Below are positions 34,944-44,295 of a DNA stretch of 61,134 nt, one piece after another; position 1 is the stretch's first letter; every line of letters starts with the position of its first letter. The DNA is from a virus: the IMG/VR virus record IMGVR_UViG_3300007734_000737, positions 1 through 61,134 of that record, one strand, 5' to 3'. Made by a program: the position numbers and the translations under genes. Under the pieces are notes generated by a model that worked only from the letters and a program-made list of their open reading frames with translations, did no database searches and was not told where the DNA came from.

Positions 34944-37900
34944 AACCGAAAATATATTAGTCGAATTCGACTACAACAACATAACAATTATTGACCCAAA
35001 CAAAGTTGTTGATAGTGATAATAAAGTAAGGGATAGGAATGTTAGACAAGAGGACTTGGTAATGTATGCCAATCTTGAGTGTAGTGTATTACCAAGAACT
35101 AAACTTGCTATTGGTACGGCAAACAATGATTCTATTAGAACTATATCAATTGCTAAAATTAACTTTTTAAAACCGGGTGATAAGGCTTATTTAGATAATT
35201 CTTATACTGATGAGTTAACCGGTAAAGATGCTATAAAAGGTGAAGGGGTTAATCAACCCACATTTAATAGTGTTGTTAATCCTAATAATAGTGATGACTT
35301 TTATCTTAAACAAACTATTAGTTCAGGAGGTAAACAGGGTTCCACAGACAATGGACTATTAGGTATTACCTCAATTAACATTAGACAAGGATTAGATTTT
35401 TTACCAACAATTGATATTAGATTAGTTGATGTTAAAGGTCGTGCATTATTTGAGGCGGGGGATAATTCTCCTTACGCGGCATTTTTTAATTTACCATATC
35501 CATTATTTCATTTAACAATTAAAGGTTATTTTGGTAAAGCGGTTAGATTAGGGTTAATGTTACAAAATTTTACAACCACATATAACGCGGAGACGGCTAA
35601 TTTTACAGTTGATTTAAAATTCTATACATACAAATATACTGTGTTAAGTGATGTGACAATGGCGGCTCTTTTAGCCACCCCACATATGTATCAATCAAGA
35701 TTTAATATTAGTCAAACTAGTGGTGGTCCAAGTAAAACAACAAAAACAGATAGTGTAGTTATTGAACGAGGTTATCAGAAAATAAGAGAAATGTATAGTG
35801 AATATAAATCTAAAGGTTTAATTCCAAATGATTTCCCGGAAATTACATTAATGCAATTAAAAGATAAACTTGAGAATTTTATAAAAGATATTCTTGATTC
35901 ATTTATCCAACAAAATTTAGACCCTTTAACTAATTTAGACACTTATAATAGTCAATTAATGGATTATCAGAAAGAAGTGTTTTACACCTTAAAAGTTTCT
36001 TGGTTTAATGAATTTATGGATAATGAAAATTATTACATTAAAAATAAAACAGGTCAAAAAATATACACATTTAAGAAAAATTTAGATGCTCAAAAGAAAA
36101 ATGATGCAATATCTAAATTAAAAGGGTTAATTTCTAAATATAATACCTTACTTAATAATAATGCTACTTGTGGTAATGTTAATGGTAAGGGTAGTTATAC
36201 GATTAATGGTAAAGTTGTTAAATGTTCAATACCTAATAGTATAACATATGAAAATGTTTTTCCAATAAATATCACATCTGACGATATTGATTTAACTGAA
36301 ACTTATAAATTACAAAGAAAAAATAGTCAATCTACACCGGAAGATTTGGTAAAATTTAAAGGTGAGTTAGACAATCAAAAATTGTTTGAAAATACGACGG
36401 TAACACTTAAAAATGGAGCTAAACAAGTTGTGTCTAATTACTTTGTATTTGAAGGTACCAATTCATTTATTGATTTAATTGATAGAATGGGTAAAGATTT
36501 AAAAACTAAAAGAAATGAAATTGAAGATGCTTTAACTAAAGCACTTGCTGAATTATTAGAAAATAAAGAAAATGGTATTGGATTTGTTCCAACTATGAGA
36601 AATGTCTTGGCCGTTGTTTTTGCAAATGGTGAAGCGTTCTTACGTTTATTAGATGAGGTTCATACCAAGGCTTGGGAACAAAGAGATAGTAAAATTAGAA
36701 AGGGTGTAATTTTTAATCAACAAATTGCTAACGCAAGTGCGGATAATAAAAGTTCCGGTGATGATAAAAATCAACCGGTATATCCTTGGCCTCAAGTTAT
36801 TAAAGAAACTCCGGGTGAAAAAGGACAAGAAAAATATGAATTAAGATATCCTGGTGATAGTGATATTATTGGTGAAACAAAAGGTTACTTATATGATGTT
36901 TGGCCTGAGATTGAGTTTGTTGAAGAATTTATCAATGGGATGACTCAAAAAACACCGCCACCACCCCCATTAACAAAAATATCAAATTCAGTAACAGAAC
37001 CAAATAGAGTGTCTTTAGGGGCAATTGAGTTTCCTGCTAAAAACGAGATTTTTGAAAATAAAGTTGTTAGTAAATACCTTTATGAAGTATATGAAAGAAC
37101 ATTATTAACTTCTCATTATTCAAAATTAGACAGGTCAAATAATTTAACCTCAGATGCTGATAAAGTTTCAAACGTTATTAGTGAAGGGGAATCTATTAAT
37201 ATTACTAATAGTTTGTCAGATAACAGTGATGTTGAATTAATTAAAACTTTAAAAACATATAACTTAAGTTCTGCTAATTTTGAAAATGTATTAAAACATA
37301 TATCAAATGAGGGAGTTTCTATGAGTTGGCAAAATTATATACGAGGAATTTTTAACACTGGTTATATTAAAAACACAGTTGAAAACGCACCGTTTAAATT
37401 TATTAGTAAAAAAGAAATTGATTCATCGTTATCCCAACCATTAGTTTCATTAAATAATGAAGCTGACATAGTTAATTATATTTCAACATCAACAACTTCT
37501 AATAAATATGATTTTACCGATACATATCCATTTACTGATAAAACTTGGGTAAAGAATAATTTAGCTAATGGAATTTCAACTGATGAGTTATTGGCTTTTA
37601 ACACAACTAAAACATTATTGTATAATTCAACTAAAAAAGTTGTTTCAAATTTTAGTGATGGTCAATCTCAAGATATTAAAAAACCAATTACTAATTTTGT
37701 TTATAAAAATATTGTAACGCCAACAATTATTGATAATGATTTACGAAATTTTTATGCAAGTAGAACATATACTAATCAATTACCTACAGAAGGGGATGTT
37801 AAGTATTTAAATTATAGTGGTCTTGTTAGTAATTATCAAACAACATCAATTTTAAATACACCATATTTTATAAACGCAATTCAAGAAGGTGTTGAAAATT

Positions 37901-40900
37901 CTAAAAATGGTGTTACTAATCCTTATATTAGTGCTGCTTACTTGTTTATTAATAGCTTACCTTTATCAACATTAAGAGAAAAATATAAAAATTACACAGG
38001 TAATCAGTCAGTTTATTCAGATGAGAGTTTAGATTATATATTTGCCTCTATGAAGAAATTTGCGGCGGTTCATAAAGTTCCATATGCTTGGGTATTAAAA
38101 ATAGGTTCTATTTGGCATCGTTATAAAAAATATGTTAATACTAATGTTGATATTTTAGATAATTGTTGGAAAAATTTTGATTATGTTAAAAATTATGACC
38201 CGGTTAGTGGTAAACCATCAACAGTGTATAATTTTACAATTCCGGGTCAAGTTTCTGCAACGACAATGGTTTTAGAAACAACAAACATAATTCCAACATT
38301 CTCAATTCCAATGGGGGCAACTAACGTTCAAACAATAATTAATACAGGATTTTATCCTAAATTAATTAACGATTTTAATGTTTTTTATCAAGGATATAAT
38401 GTTTATACCGGTTATACAAGTGCGGACATTCAAAAAGGTTTTAATGACGGTATATTATTAAATTATGTACCTGAATCGGTTATAAATAATGTTATAGGTA
38501 CCACAACTGGAAATAGTAGAACAACTTCGGTGATTCCTTGGTCTGTTTCTATTGTTGCGGATTACGGTCAATATATTTATGTTTTACCTTCTCACGGGTC
38601 ATTAATTAACCAAACAAAAGATGAATGTTTTGATAAAACAAATAATTTAGTTTATCAAGTTTCAGGTAATACATCAATGTATAATGGGTCTGCTAGATTA
38701 TTTTGGTCAGCACCTAATTATGGGTATTTTGATAATAGTAAAGTGATTAAACCGGACCCTATTCGTTATTTAAAACAAGTTTGGAATGGACAAAGTGACC
38801 AAGAAAATTTCTCAATTAATGGAGTGTTGTCAGATTACACAAAAATGAGTGAAATATTTTCGGTTTTTGATAGAAACTCTTTAGATGAGTTTGAAAAAGA
38901 ATTTTTAAATTTTTCAATTTCAGTTTATGATTATGAGGTGGATACCGACCCTGTAATTACTAATACTCAAAAATCATTTAAAAATTTTCAATCATTGATG
39001 AGAAATATGATGAAAATAACTAATACATCAACAAATAATGAAGAATGGGTTAAAAATGTTCAAGAGAAACAATTAACAAATATTTCTAATATAATTTCTC
39101 AATTTTTAAATTATGACTATTATTTTAAATTAGGTAATCCTTCATCATTTAACAAACAATTATTCTATACTTTTACAAGTAATTATTCTATAGAAACAAA
39201 TAAATATTATATTGCAACACCGGTTACTTGGGATTATTATAATTATACTACACCAAATTCATTACCGTCAGGGACAACACAAAATAATTCAATCAGTAAT
39301 TATCCATTAGAGTGGAAAGCTTTAGAAACCTATGTTGGTTTTTCTGAAATACCCGAACTAACTTATAAAGATAGTGGTTCATATATTACAGATTTTTTCA
39401 TAGATTGTAATGTGGCGTTTGATGTGTATAATATTGAAAAATTGGCCCCAATAATTAAGATATATGCGACTCAAAAATTAAAAGACAAAACTTTAAATTA
39501 TAAAAAGTTTGTTAAATTAATGGATGGGTATTTAGAAAATTTAGATTCTTTTAATGATAGAATTATTAATAACACAATCCTTAAAATACAAAAAGCGTTA
39601 CCTAATGTTGATTTTACACCTCAAAAAAAACCTGAAACAGTTTTGGAGAGTAAACAAACAAAACTTGAATTGTGGGAATCATTTAAGGCGACTAATGATA
39701 AATGGATTTCGGGAACTGACTTTAAAGAAAAAACTTTATTTGAAGATATTTTATTGTTGGATAGGGCTAGTAGGGATGTTGGTAATTTGATTTTAGTTGA
39801 TGTTTCAAAATTAAAAGATAATTTAACAACAATTAATCCTGCTACAACAATGTTAGTATATGTTCAAACAATATTAGTTGAAAATAATTTTGTTGTGATG
39901 AATATACCGTCATATGTTAATTTTTACAATGTGCAAGACGCAGTTAAAAATCCGGAACCAAAACCTGAGGGGACTTTAGAATTTGCAAACACGTTATTTG
40001 GTACATTTATGAGTGTTGATTATAGAAATTCATCAGCAAAGATGGTTTGTTTTTACGCGGGAAAACCAAGCGAACAATTGGATTTAAAAGAGAATGTTGA
40101 TTATCGTTATAGAAATGATGCGTTTGATTTAAGACGTGTTGACAACCCATTAGTGGAAAATCAAATAGGTAAAAACGATTGGGATAAATCAAATAAAGTC
40201 GTTGGATTTAATGTTGATATTGGACCACAAAATCAATCAATATTTCAAGGGTTTAATGTTAGTCAAAATCCGGGATTAGCAACTGCGGAATCATTAGAGG
40301 TTTTAAATAAACTGGCTAATCAATCAAATAGTAGAAAGGAGTCAACTCAAAGTAACTCATTATATAATTTATATAAAAATAGAAGTTATACCTGTCAAGT
40401 TACTATGATGGGTAATGCTATGATACAACCTACAATGTATTTTAATTTGAGGTATGTTCCAATGTTTAGCGGACCTTATATGATACAGAGAGTAGACCAT
40501 TCAATATCACCAGGAAGTTTTCAAACAACTTTTGAAGGTATTAGACAACCAACAGCGTCTCTACCTAAAATTGATAATTATATTCAATCTCTTAAATCAA
40601 CATTATTACAAACAATTGTTGATAAAAATAAAAAAAATAAACAAGAGAAAGAAAAGGCTCTTAAACAGGCGACAACAAACACCGATATTATAAAACAAAC
40701 TAATAATAAAGTGGATGAAAATACAAAACAAGATGGGACAACTCAAAGTAATAGTCAAAATTGTAAACCTATAACTGCCAAACAAGATAAATACGGTAAG
40801 TTCACGATTACTAACGATAAATTGAGTTCTGGTGTGACATACAAAGAAGTTGTTGATTTAATATCCTCAAAAACAACAAATCAAAAATTACAATATTCGG

Positions 40901-41319
40901 TTTTTGCAACAATGTATATAAGGTCATCTCAAAGTGGTATGTTACAATCTCAATTTTATAATTTTAGTAATACAGATTTATTACAAGATTGGGGTCCATC
41001 GGTAGAACCTTTCTTTACTAGTAAAAAATATTATTGTAGTAATTCAAATACTCCGTATGTTACATTTAATAGTTTAAATCAAAATGTTGAATTTTTAATC
41101 TCAAGATATAAAGATAGAGTTGGGAAGATTAATAAAATAACGGCTAAAGACATTACTAAATTTATAATATTATATGGTGATGCTATTATTCCAAAAAATG
41201 AGGATGAATATACTACTATGAGTTCTACTAATATAACAACTATTGAGAGTAAAGTTCAAGAGGCTATAAACGTTTATAATCCAATAAGTGGTAATTATAG
41301 TAAAACACCAAATCAGTAA
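34933..41319 (+). CDS. Giant baseplate hub-like protein with a C-terminal hydrolase-like domain
   Basis: A 2128-residue protein. The N-terminal about 250 residues look like a baseplate hub domain (LGITSINIRQGLDFLPTIDI, then LPYPLFHLTIKGYFGKAV). At about residues 1818-1873 there is a late-control-D/gp27-like ending: YTCQVTMMGNAMIQP, then FNLRYVPMFSGPYMIQRVDH. After a Lys/Gln-rich linker, residues about 1945-2128 resemble glucosaminidase-type peptidoglycan hydrolases in outline (YSVFATMYIRSSQSG, then DLLQDWGP, KYYC, FNSLNQNVEFLISRYKDR). The usual catalytic Glu is not obvious. The middle about 1500 residues are unassigned. It would sit centrally in the baseplate and contact the cell wall during injection. 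Confidence 0.55.
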   Translation: MVDKTENILVEFDYNNITIIDPNKVVDSDNKVRDRNVRQEDLVMYANLECSVLPRTKLAIGTANNDSIRTISIAKINFLKPGDKAYLDNSYTDELTGKDAIKGEGVNQPTFNSVVNPNNSDDFYLKQTISSGGKQGSTDNGLLGITSINIRQGLDFLPTIDIRLVDVKGRALFEAGDNSPYAAFFNLPYPLFHLTIKGYFGKAVRLGLMLQNFTTTYNAETANFTVDLKFYTYKYTVLSDVTMAALLATPHMYQSRFNISQTSGGPSKTTKTDSVVIERGYQKIREMYSEYKSKGLIPNDFPEITLMQLKDKLENFIKDILDSFIQQNLDPLTNLDTYNSQLMDYQKEVFYTLKVSWFNEFMDNENYYIKNKTGQKIYTFKKNLDAQKKNDAISKLKGLISKYNTLLNNNATCGNVNGKGSYTINGKVVKCSIPNSITYENVFPINITSDDIDLTETYKLQRKNSQSTPEDLVKFKGELDNQKLFENTTVTLKNGAKQVVSNYFVFEGTNSFIDLIDRMGKDLKTKRNEIEDALTKALAELLENKENGIGFVPTMRNVLAVVFANGEAFLRLLDEVHTKAWEQRDSKIRKGVIFNQQIANASADNKSSGDDKNQPVYPWPQVIKETPGEKGQEKYELRYPGDSDIIGETKGYLYDVWPEIEFVEEFINGMTQKTPPPPPLTKISNSVTEPNRVSLGAIEFPAKNEIFENKVVSKYLYEVYERTLLTSHYSKLDRSNNLTSDADKVSNVISEGESINITNSLSDNSDVELIKTLKTYNLSSANFENVLKHISNEGVSMSWQNYIRGIFNTGYIKNTVENAPFKFISKKEIDSSLSQPLVSLNNEADIVNYISTSTTSNKYDFTDTYPFTDKTWVKNNLANGISTDELLAFNTTKTLLYNSTKKVVSNFSDGQSQDIKKPITNFVYKNIVTPTIIDNDLRNFYASRTYTNQLPTEGDVKYLNYSGLVSNYQTTSILNTPYFINAIQEGVENSKNGVTNPYISAAYLFINSLPLSTLREKYKNYTGNQSVYSDESLDYIFASMKKFAAVHKVPYAWVLKIGSIWHRYKKYVNTNVDILDNCWKNFDYVKNYDPVSGKPSTVYNFTIPGQVSATTMVLETTNIIPTFSIPMGATNVQTIINTGFYPKLINDFNVFYQGYNVYTGYTSADIQKGFNDGILLNYVPESVINNVIGTTTGNSRTTSVIPWSVSIVADYGQYIYVLPSHGSLINQTKDECFDKTNNLVYQVSGNTSMYNGSARLFWSAPNYGYFDNSKVIKPDPIRYLKQVWNGQSDQENFSINGVLSDYTKMSEIFSVFDRNSLDEFEKEFLNFSISVYDYEVDTDPVITNTQKSFKNFQSLMRNMMKITNTSTNNEEWVKNVQEKQLTNISNIISQFLNYDYYFKLGNPSSFNKQLFYTFTSNYSIETNKYYIATPVTWDYYNYTTPNSLPSGTTQNNSISNYPLEWKALETYVGFSEIPELTYKDSGSYITDFFIDCNVAFDVYNIEKLAPIIKIYATQKLKDKTLNYKKFVKLMDGYLENLDSFNDRIINNTILKIQKALPNVDFTPQKKPETVLESKQTKLELWESFKATNDKWISGTDFKEKTLFEDILLLDRASRDVGNLILVDVSKLKDNLTTINPATTMLVYVQTILVENNFVVMNIPSYVNFYNVQDAVKNPEPKPEGTLEFANTLFGTFMSVDYRNSSAKMVCFYAGKPSEQLDLKENVDYRYRNDAFDLRRVDNPLVENQIGKNDWDKSNKVVGFNVDIGPQNQSIFQGFNVSQNPGLATAESLEVLNKLANQSNSRKESTQSNSLYNLYKNRSYTCQVTMMGNAMIQPTMYFNLRYVPMFSGPYMIQRVDHSISPGSFQTTFEGIRQPTASLPKIDNYIQSLKSTLLQTIVDKNKKNKQEKEKALKQATTNTDIIKQTNNKVDENTKQDGTTQSNSQNCKPITAKQDKYGKFTITNDKLSSGVTYKEVVDLISSKTTNQKLQYSVFATMYIRSSQSGMLQSQFYNFSNTDLLQDWGPSVEPFFTSKKYYCSNSNTPYVTFNSLNQNVEFLISRYKDRVGKINKITAKDITKFIILYGDAIIPKNEDEYTTMSSTNITTIESKVQEAINVYNPISGNYSKTPNQ

Positions 41320-41337
41320 CATTTACAAATAAACAGA

Positions 41338-41345
41338 TATTTATA
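41338..41345 (+). promoter_or_regulatory. TATTTATA promoter-like motif
   Basis: GATATTTATATATAAAAAAGATT precedes the ATG at 41359 with a 13-base gap. Confidence 0.5.
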
Positions 41346-41358
41346 TATAAAAAAGATT

Positions 41359-41583
41359 ATGGATACAAAATCATTATTAGAAAATTACTTAGGTAAAAAA
41401 ACCCGTACTACAGAAAAAGATATGGGTAACGGTTCAAAACAAGTTTGCGATTTAGATTCAGGTGATTGTTATACAATTAGAATGAAAGATGGTCTAATAG
41501 AAAGAGTTGACAACACAATGAGTCAAAATAGAAAAATACAAGTTGAAACAACAACTGGTGTAAAACAATTATTAAACGGATAA
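41359..41583 (+). CDS. Small protein of unknown function, 74 aa
   Basis: It begins MDTKSLLENYLGKKTRTTEK. A beta-rich middle contains QVCDLDSGDCYTIRMKDGLI, with two cysteines seven residues apart that could form a disulfide. No family is recognised. It has its own promoter-like motif and ends 1 base before the next gene, so the two form a small unit. It lies between the giant hub gene and the terminator at 42254, so it may be a minor virion or assembly factor. Confidence 0.6.
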   Translation: MDTKSLLENYLGKKTRTTEKDMGNGSKQVCDLDSGDCYTIRMKDGLIERVDNTMSQNRKIQVETTTGVKQLLNG

Positions 41584-41584
41584 A

Positions 41585-42250
41585 ATGAAAAAAGTAGATA
41601 ATAGAATTTTAGAAGAAATTGCTAGATATAATTCAATCAATAGTTATATTGTTGAACAAGATGCTACATTACCTCCACCTCCGGGTGAGGACCCAAATGC
41701 TTTACCACCTGCGGGTGGAGCTCCGGCACCTGTTGACCCAAATGTTGCTCCGGCAGCGCCAGCGGCACCGGCAGGACCTCAACCGGTTGATTTAGAAAAT
41801 GACCCTGATGTTGAAAAAGTTGGTGATGACTCGGTTGGTAAAACAGAAGAAATGGATATCACTGATTTAGTTAAATCTCAGAAAAAAGTTGAAGAAAAAC
41901 AAGAAGAATATTTTGATAACTTATTCCAACATTTAGATAATTTAGAAACTAAATTAGGTGAGATGGATGGTATTATGTCTAAATTAAATGATTTAGAGAT
42001 GAAGATTGAAAAATATAGAGAAAAAACACCCCAAGAAAAATTAGAACTTAGAAGTTTAGATTCGGGTCCATTTAATCAAAAATTAAGTCAATTCTTTGAT
42101 GATAAAGAAGATGATATGGAAAAATCCGGAAAAAATGAATATATTTTAACTCAAGATGATGTTGAAGATTATTCTCCAATTGAAATTAAAAAAACATTTA
42201 GAAATTTTGGTGATGAAGGTAAACCAACATCATTCCAACAACTAAGATAA
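41585..42250 (+). CDS. Pro/Ala-rich, coiled-coil protein of unknown function
   Basis: A 221-residue acidic protein. A short helix (NRILEEIARYNSINSY) is followed by a Pro/Ala/Gly-rich linker at about residues 28-70. Then comes a long coiled-coil-like stretch (KKVEEKQEEYFDNLF to LNDLEMKIEKYREK, about 105-150) and an acidic C-terminal part with a short motif, KKTFRNFGDEGKPTSFQQL. No enzyme motif is visible. It probably oligomerises. It could be a scaffold, a minor structural protein or an assembly factor of the baseplate unit it closes. A clear terminator follows 3 bases after the stop. Confidence 0.55.
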   Translation: MKKVDNRILEEIARYNSINSYIVEQDATLPPPPGEDPNALPPAGGAPAPVDPNVAPAAPAAPAGPQPVDLENDPDVEKVGDDSVGKTEEMDITDLVKSQKKVEEKQEEYFDNLFQHLDNLETKLGEMDGIMSKLNDLEMKIEKYREKTPQEKLELRSLDSGPFNQKLSQFFDDKEDDMEKSGKNEYILTQDDVEDYSPIEIKKTFRNFGDEGKPTSFQQLR

Positions 42251-42253
42251 TTA

Positions 42254-42277
42254 AAAGGGTTTTCGGACCCTTTTTTT
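42254..42277 (+). terminator. Intrinsic terminator closing the tail/baseplate block
   Basis: AAAGGGT and ACCCTTT pair around a TTTCGG loop, followed by a run of seven T residues. It separates structural genes from the replication block. Confidence 0.85.
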
Positions 42278-42288
42278 CACAAAACAAT

Positions 42289-42317
42289 TTGACAAACACA
42301 CGGCTGACACTTATACT
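42289..42317 (+). promoter_or_regulatory. Sigma70-like promoter for the ssDNA-binding protein gene
   Basis: TTGACA (42289-42294) and TATACT (42312-42317) are separated by exactly 17 bases, a near-consensus sigma70 arrangement. The -10 box also begins TATACTTT, loosely like the TAnnTTTG box of Bacteroidota. The leader to the ATG at 42347 is about 23 bases. Confidence 0.65.
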
Positions 42318-42346
42318 TTTATAAACCTTTAAATATTTTAAACACT

Positions 42347-43201
42347 ATGGCGACAAATTCATTAGACGCAGTTTTAGCTCAATACGAGAAAGCTAAACAA
42401 GGTAGTACTTCTTCTACCTCAAAATTTACACAAGAAGAAAGAATGAAAAAATACTTCGCGGCAATCCTTCAAGATAAGGAAACTCAAGGCCAAAGAAGAT
42501 TAAGAATCTTACCAACTACAGATGGTTCTTCACCATTTAAAGAAGTTTGGTACCACGAGATTCAAGTTGATGGAAAATTCCAAAAATTTTATGACCCAGG
42601 AAAAAATGACAATGAGCGTTCACCTTTAACAGAGGTTTACGAAGAACTTCGTTCAACAGGTAAAGAAGAAGATAAAAAATTGGCTTCAAATTACTTATCG
42701 CGTAAATTTTACATTGTTAAAGTTATCGACAGAGATAACGAAGAAGATGGTGTTAAATTTTGGAGATTCAAATCTAACTACAAAAATGAAGGTATCTATG
42801 ACAAAATCATTCCTATCTACAGAAACAAAGGAGACATTGCGGACCCTGAAAAAGGTAGAGACCTTATCTTAGAATTAACTAAAGCTAAAACTCCAAAAGG
42901 GGCGGTTTATACAGTGATTCAAACGGTTATGTATGATGATGCGGCACCAATTCACGAAAATAAAACAACTGCTGATTCTTGGATTAACGATGAGCTAACT
43001 TGGGAAGATGTTTACTCTAAAAAACCGGTTGAGTACTTAGAAGCTATTGCAAGAGGTGAAACTCCAAAATGGAATACTGACAAAGGTGGTTATGACTATG
43101 GTAACTCTGACGAGGCTGAAATGTCATTTGGTGGTTCTAAACCATCTGCACCGATTGACCCACAAGCGGGTGCTGAAGAGGACGATGATATGCCATTTTA
43201 G
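42347..43201 (+). CDS. 32: Single-stranded DNA-binding protein (T4 gp32-like)
   Basis: A 284-residue protein (T4 gp32 has 301). After a charged N-terminal cooperativity segment comes the OB-fold region: RRLRILPTTDGSSPFKEVWY, then ASNYLSRKFYIVKVIDR and WRFKSNYKNEGIYDKIIPI. It ends in an acidic tail, AGAEEDDDMPF, resembling the partner-binding tip of bacterial SSB. The Cys/His zinc ligands of T4 gp32 are absent; the protein has no cysteines. It coats ssDNA and should recruit the polymerase, helicase and UvsX encoded nearby. It heads the replication block from a strong promoter, fitting its need for high abundance. Confidence 0.8.
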   Translation: MATNSLDAVLAQYEKAKQGSTSSTSKFTQEERMKKYFAAILQDKETQGQRRLRILPTTDGSSPFKEVWYHEIQVDGKFQKFYDPGKNDNERSPLTEVYEELRSTGKEEDKKLASNYLSRKFYIVKVIDRDNEEDGVKFWRFKSNYKNEGIYDKIIPIYRNKGDIADPEKGRDLILELTKAKTPKGAVYTVIQTVMYDDAAPIHENKTTADSWINDELTWEDVYSKKPVEYLEAIARGETPKWNTDKGGYDYGNSDEAEMSFGGSKPSAPIDPQAGAEEDDDMPF

Positions 43202-43212
43202 TCACACAAAAC

Positions 43213-43263
43213 TTAGACATATAACTTGGACACTGAGACATACTTGGTGTCCAACTTGTCTAA
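43213..43263 (+). other. Two-part RNA hairpin between ssDNA-binding protein and uvsX genes
   Basis: Outer stem TTAGACA (43213-43219) with TGTCTAA (43257-43263). Inner stem TTGGACAC (43226-43233) with GTGTCCAA (43247-43254). The stems are coaxial, with a 6-base bulge on the left and 2 bases on the right. No T-run follows. It may be an mRNA-stabilising or processing element, or a regulatory RNA structure. Confidence 0.6.
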
Positions 43264-43294
43264 ACAAACTAAAAAATTAAATTAATATATACAT

Positions 43295-44293
43295 ATGGCG
43301 ATTAAAAAACACGATTTTAAGTCCATTAAGGACAAATTTTCAACATCGGCTAAATATAAACCACAAAGTTTTTTTGACTTAGGTCCTGACTTTTTGGACG
43401 CGGTTGGATTACCTGGTCCTGCAATAGGACACTTAAATATGTTCTTGGGTCATTCAGACACAGGAAAAACCACGGCTTTGGTAAAAACTGCTGTTGATGC
43501 TCAGAAAAAAGGTATTTTACCGGTATTCATAATTACTGAACAGAAGTGGTCGTTTGAACACGCTAAATTAATGGGGTTTGAATGTGAAGAAGTTGTTGAT
43601 GAAGAAACTGGAGAATTAGATTGGGATGGATTCTTTATATTTAATAATAATTTTGAATATATTGAACAAATCACTGATTATATAAATTCATTACTTGATG
43701 CTCAAGAAAAAGGAGAATTAGATTACAGTTTATGTATAATGTGGGATAGTGTTGGCAGTGTTCCCTGCAAAATGACTTTTGACGGAAAAGGTGGGAAGCA
43801 ACACACGGCCGGAGCGTTATCAGATAAAATTGGGATGGGTATTAATCAAAGAATATCAGGTAGTAGAAGGTCAGATTCAAAATATGAAAACACTTTAATT
43901 ATCGTGAATCAGCCTTGGGTGGAGTTACCGGATAACCCATTTGGTCAGCCTAAGATTATGGCCAAGGGAGGAAACGCTATTTGGTTAAATTCTTCGTTAG
44001 TATTTTTATTTGGTAATCAAAAAGGTGCGGGAACAAATAAGATAACTGCCACTAAAGATAAAAGAAGTATCAAATTTGCCATTAGAAGTAAAGTTTCGGT
44101 CTTAAAAAATCACATTAACGGATTGGGTTATGAAGATGGTAAGATTATTGTAACCCCACACGGATTTTTAGCGGGTAAAGATTCTACTGAAGAGAAATCA
44201 AATATTGAAAAATATAAAAAAGAATATGCTGACTATTGGAAAGAAATAATTGGAACTGATGGTGATTTTGATTTAAAAGAAGAAAAAGAATAA
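43295..44293 (+). CDS. uvsX: UvsX/RecA-type recombinase
   Basis: A 332-residue RecA-fold ATPase. Walker A is LGHSDTGKTT (G52-T60). The Walker B strand lies in LCIMWDSVGSVPCK. A loop with AGALSDKIGMGINQR follows, and then LIIVNQPWVELP. It forms filaments on ssDNA with the gp32-like protein and drives strand exchange and recombination-dependent replication. T4 UvsX is 391 residues, so this one is short at the C-terminus. It is preceded by the hairpin at 43213-43263 and followed 2 bases later by a homing-type HNH gene. Confidence 0.85.
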   Translation: MAIKKHDFKSIKDKFSTSAKYKPQSFFDLGPDFLDAVGLPGPAIGHLNMFLGHSDTGKTTALVKTAVDAQKKGILPVFIITEQKWSFEHAKLMGFECEEVVDEETGELDWDGFFIFNNNFEYIEQITDYINSLLDAQEKGELDYSLCIMWDSVGSVPCKMTFDGKGGKQHTAGALSDKIGMGINQRISGSRRSDSKYENTLIIVNQPWVELPDNPFGQPKIMAKGGNAIWLNSSLVFLFGNQKGAGTNKITATKDKRSIKFAIRSKVSVLKNHINGLGYEDGKIIVTPHGFLAGKDSTEEKSNIEKYKKEYADYWKEIIGTDGDFDLKEEKE

Positions 44294-44295
44294 AA

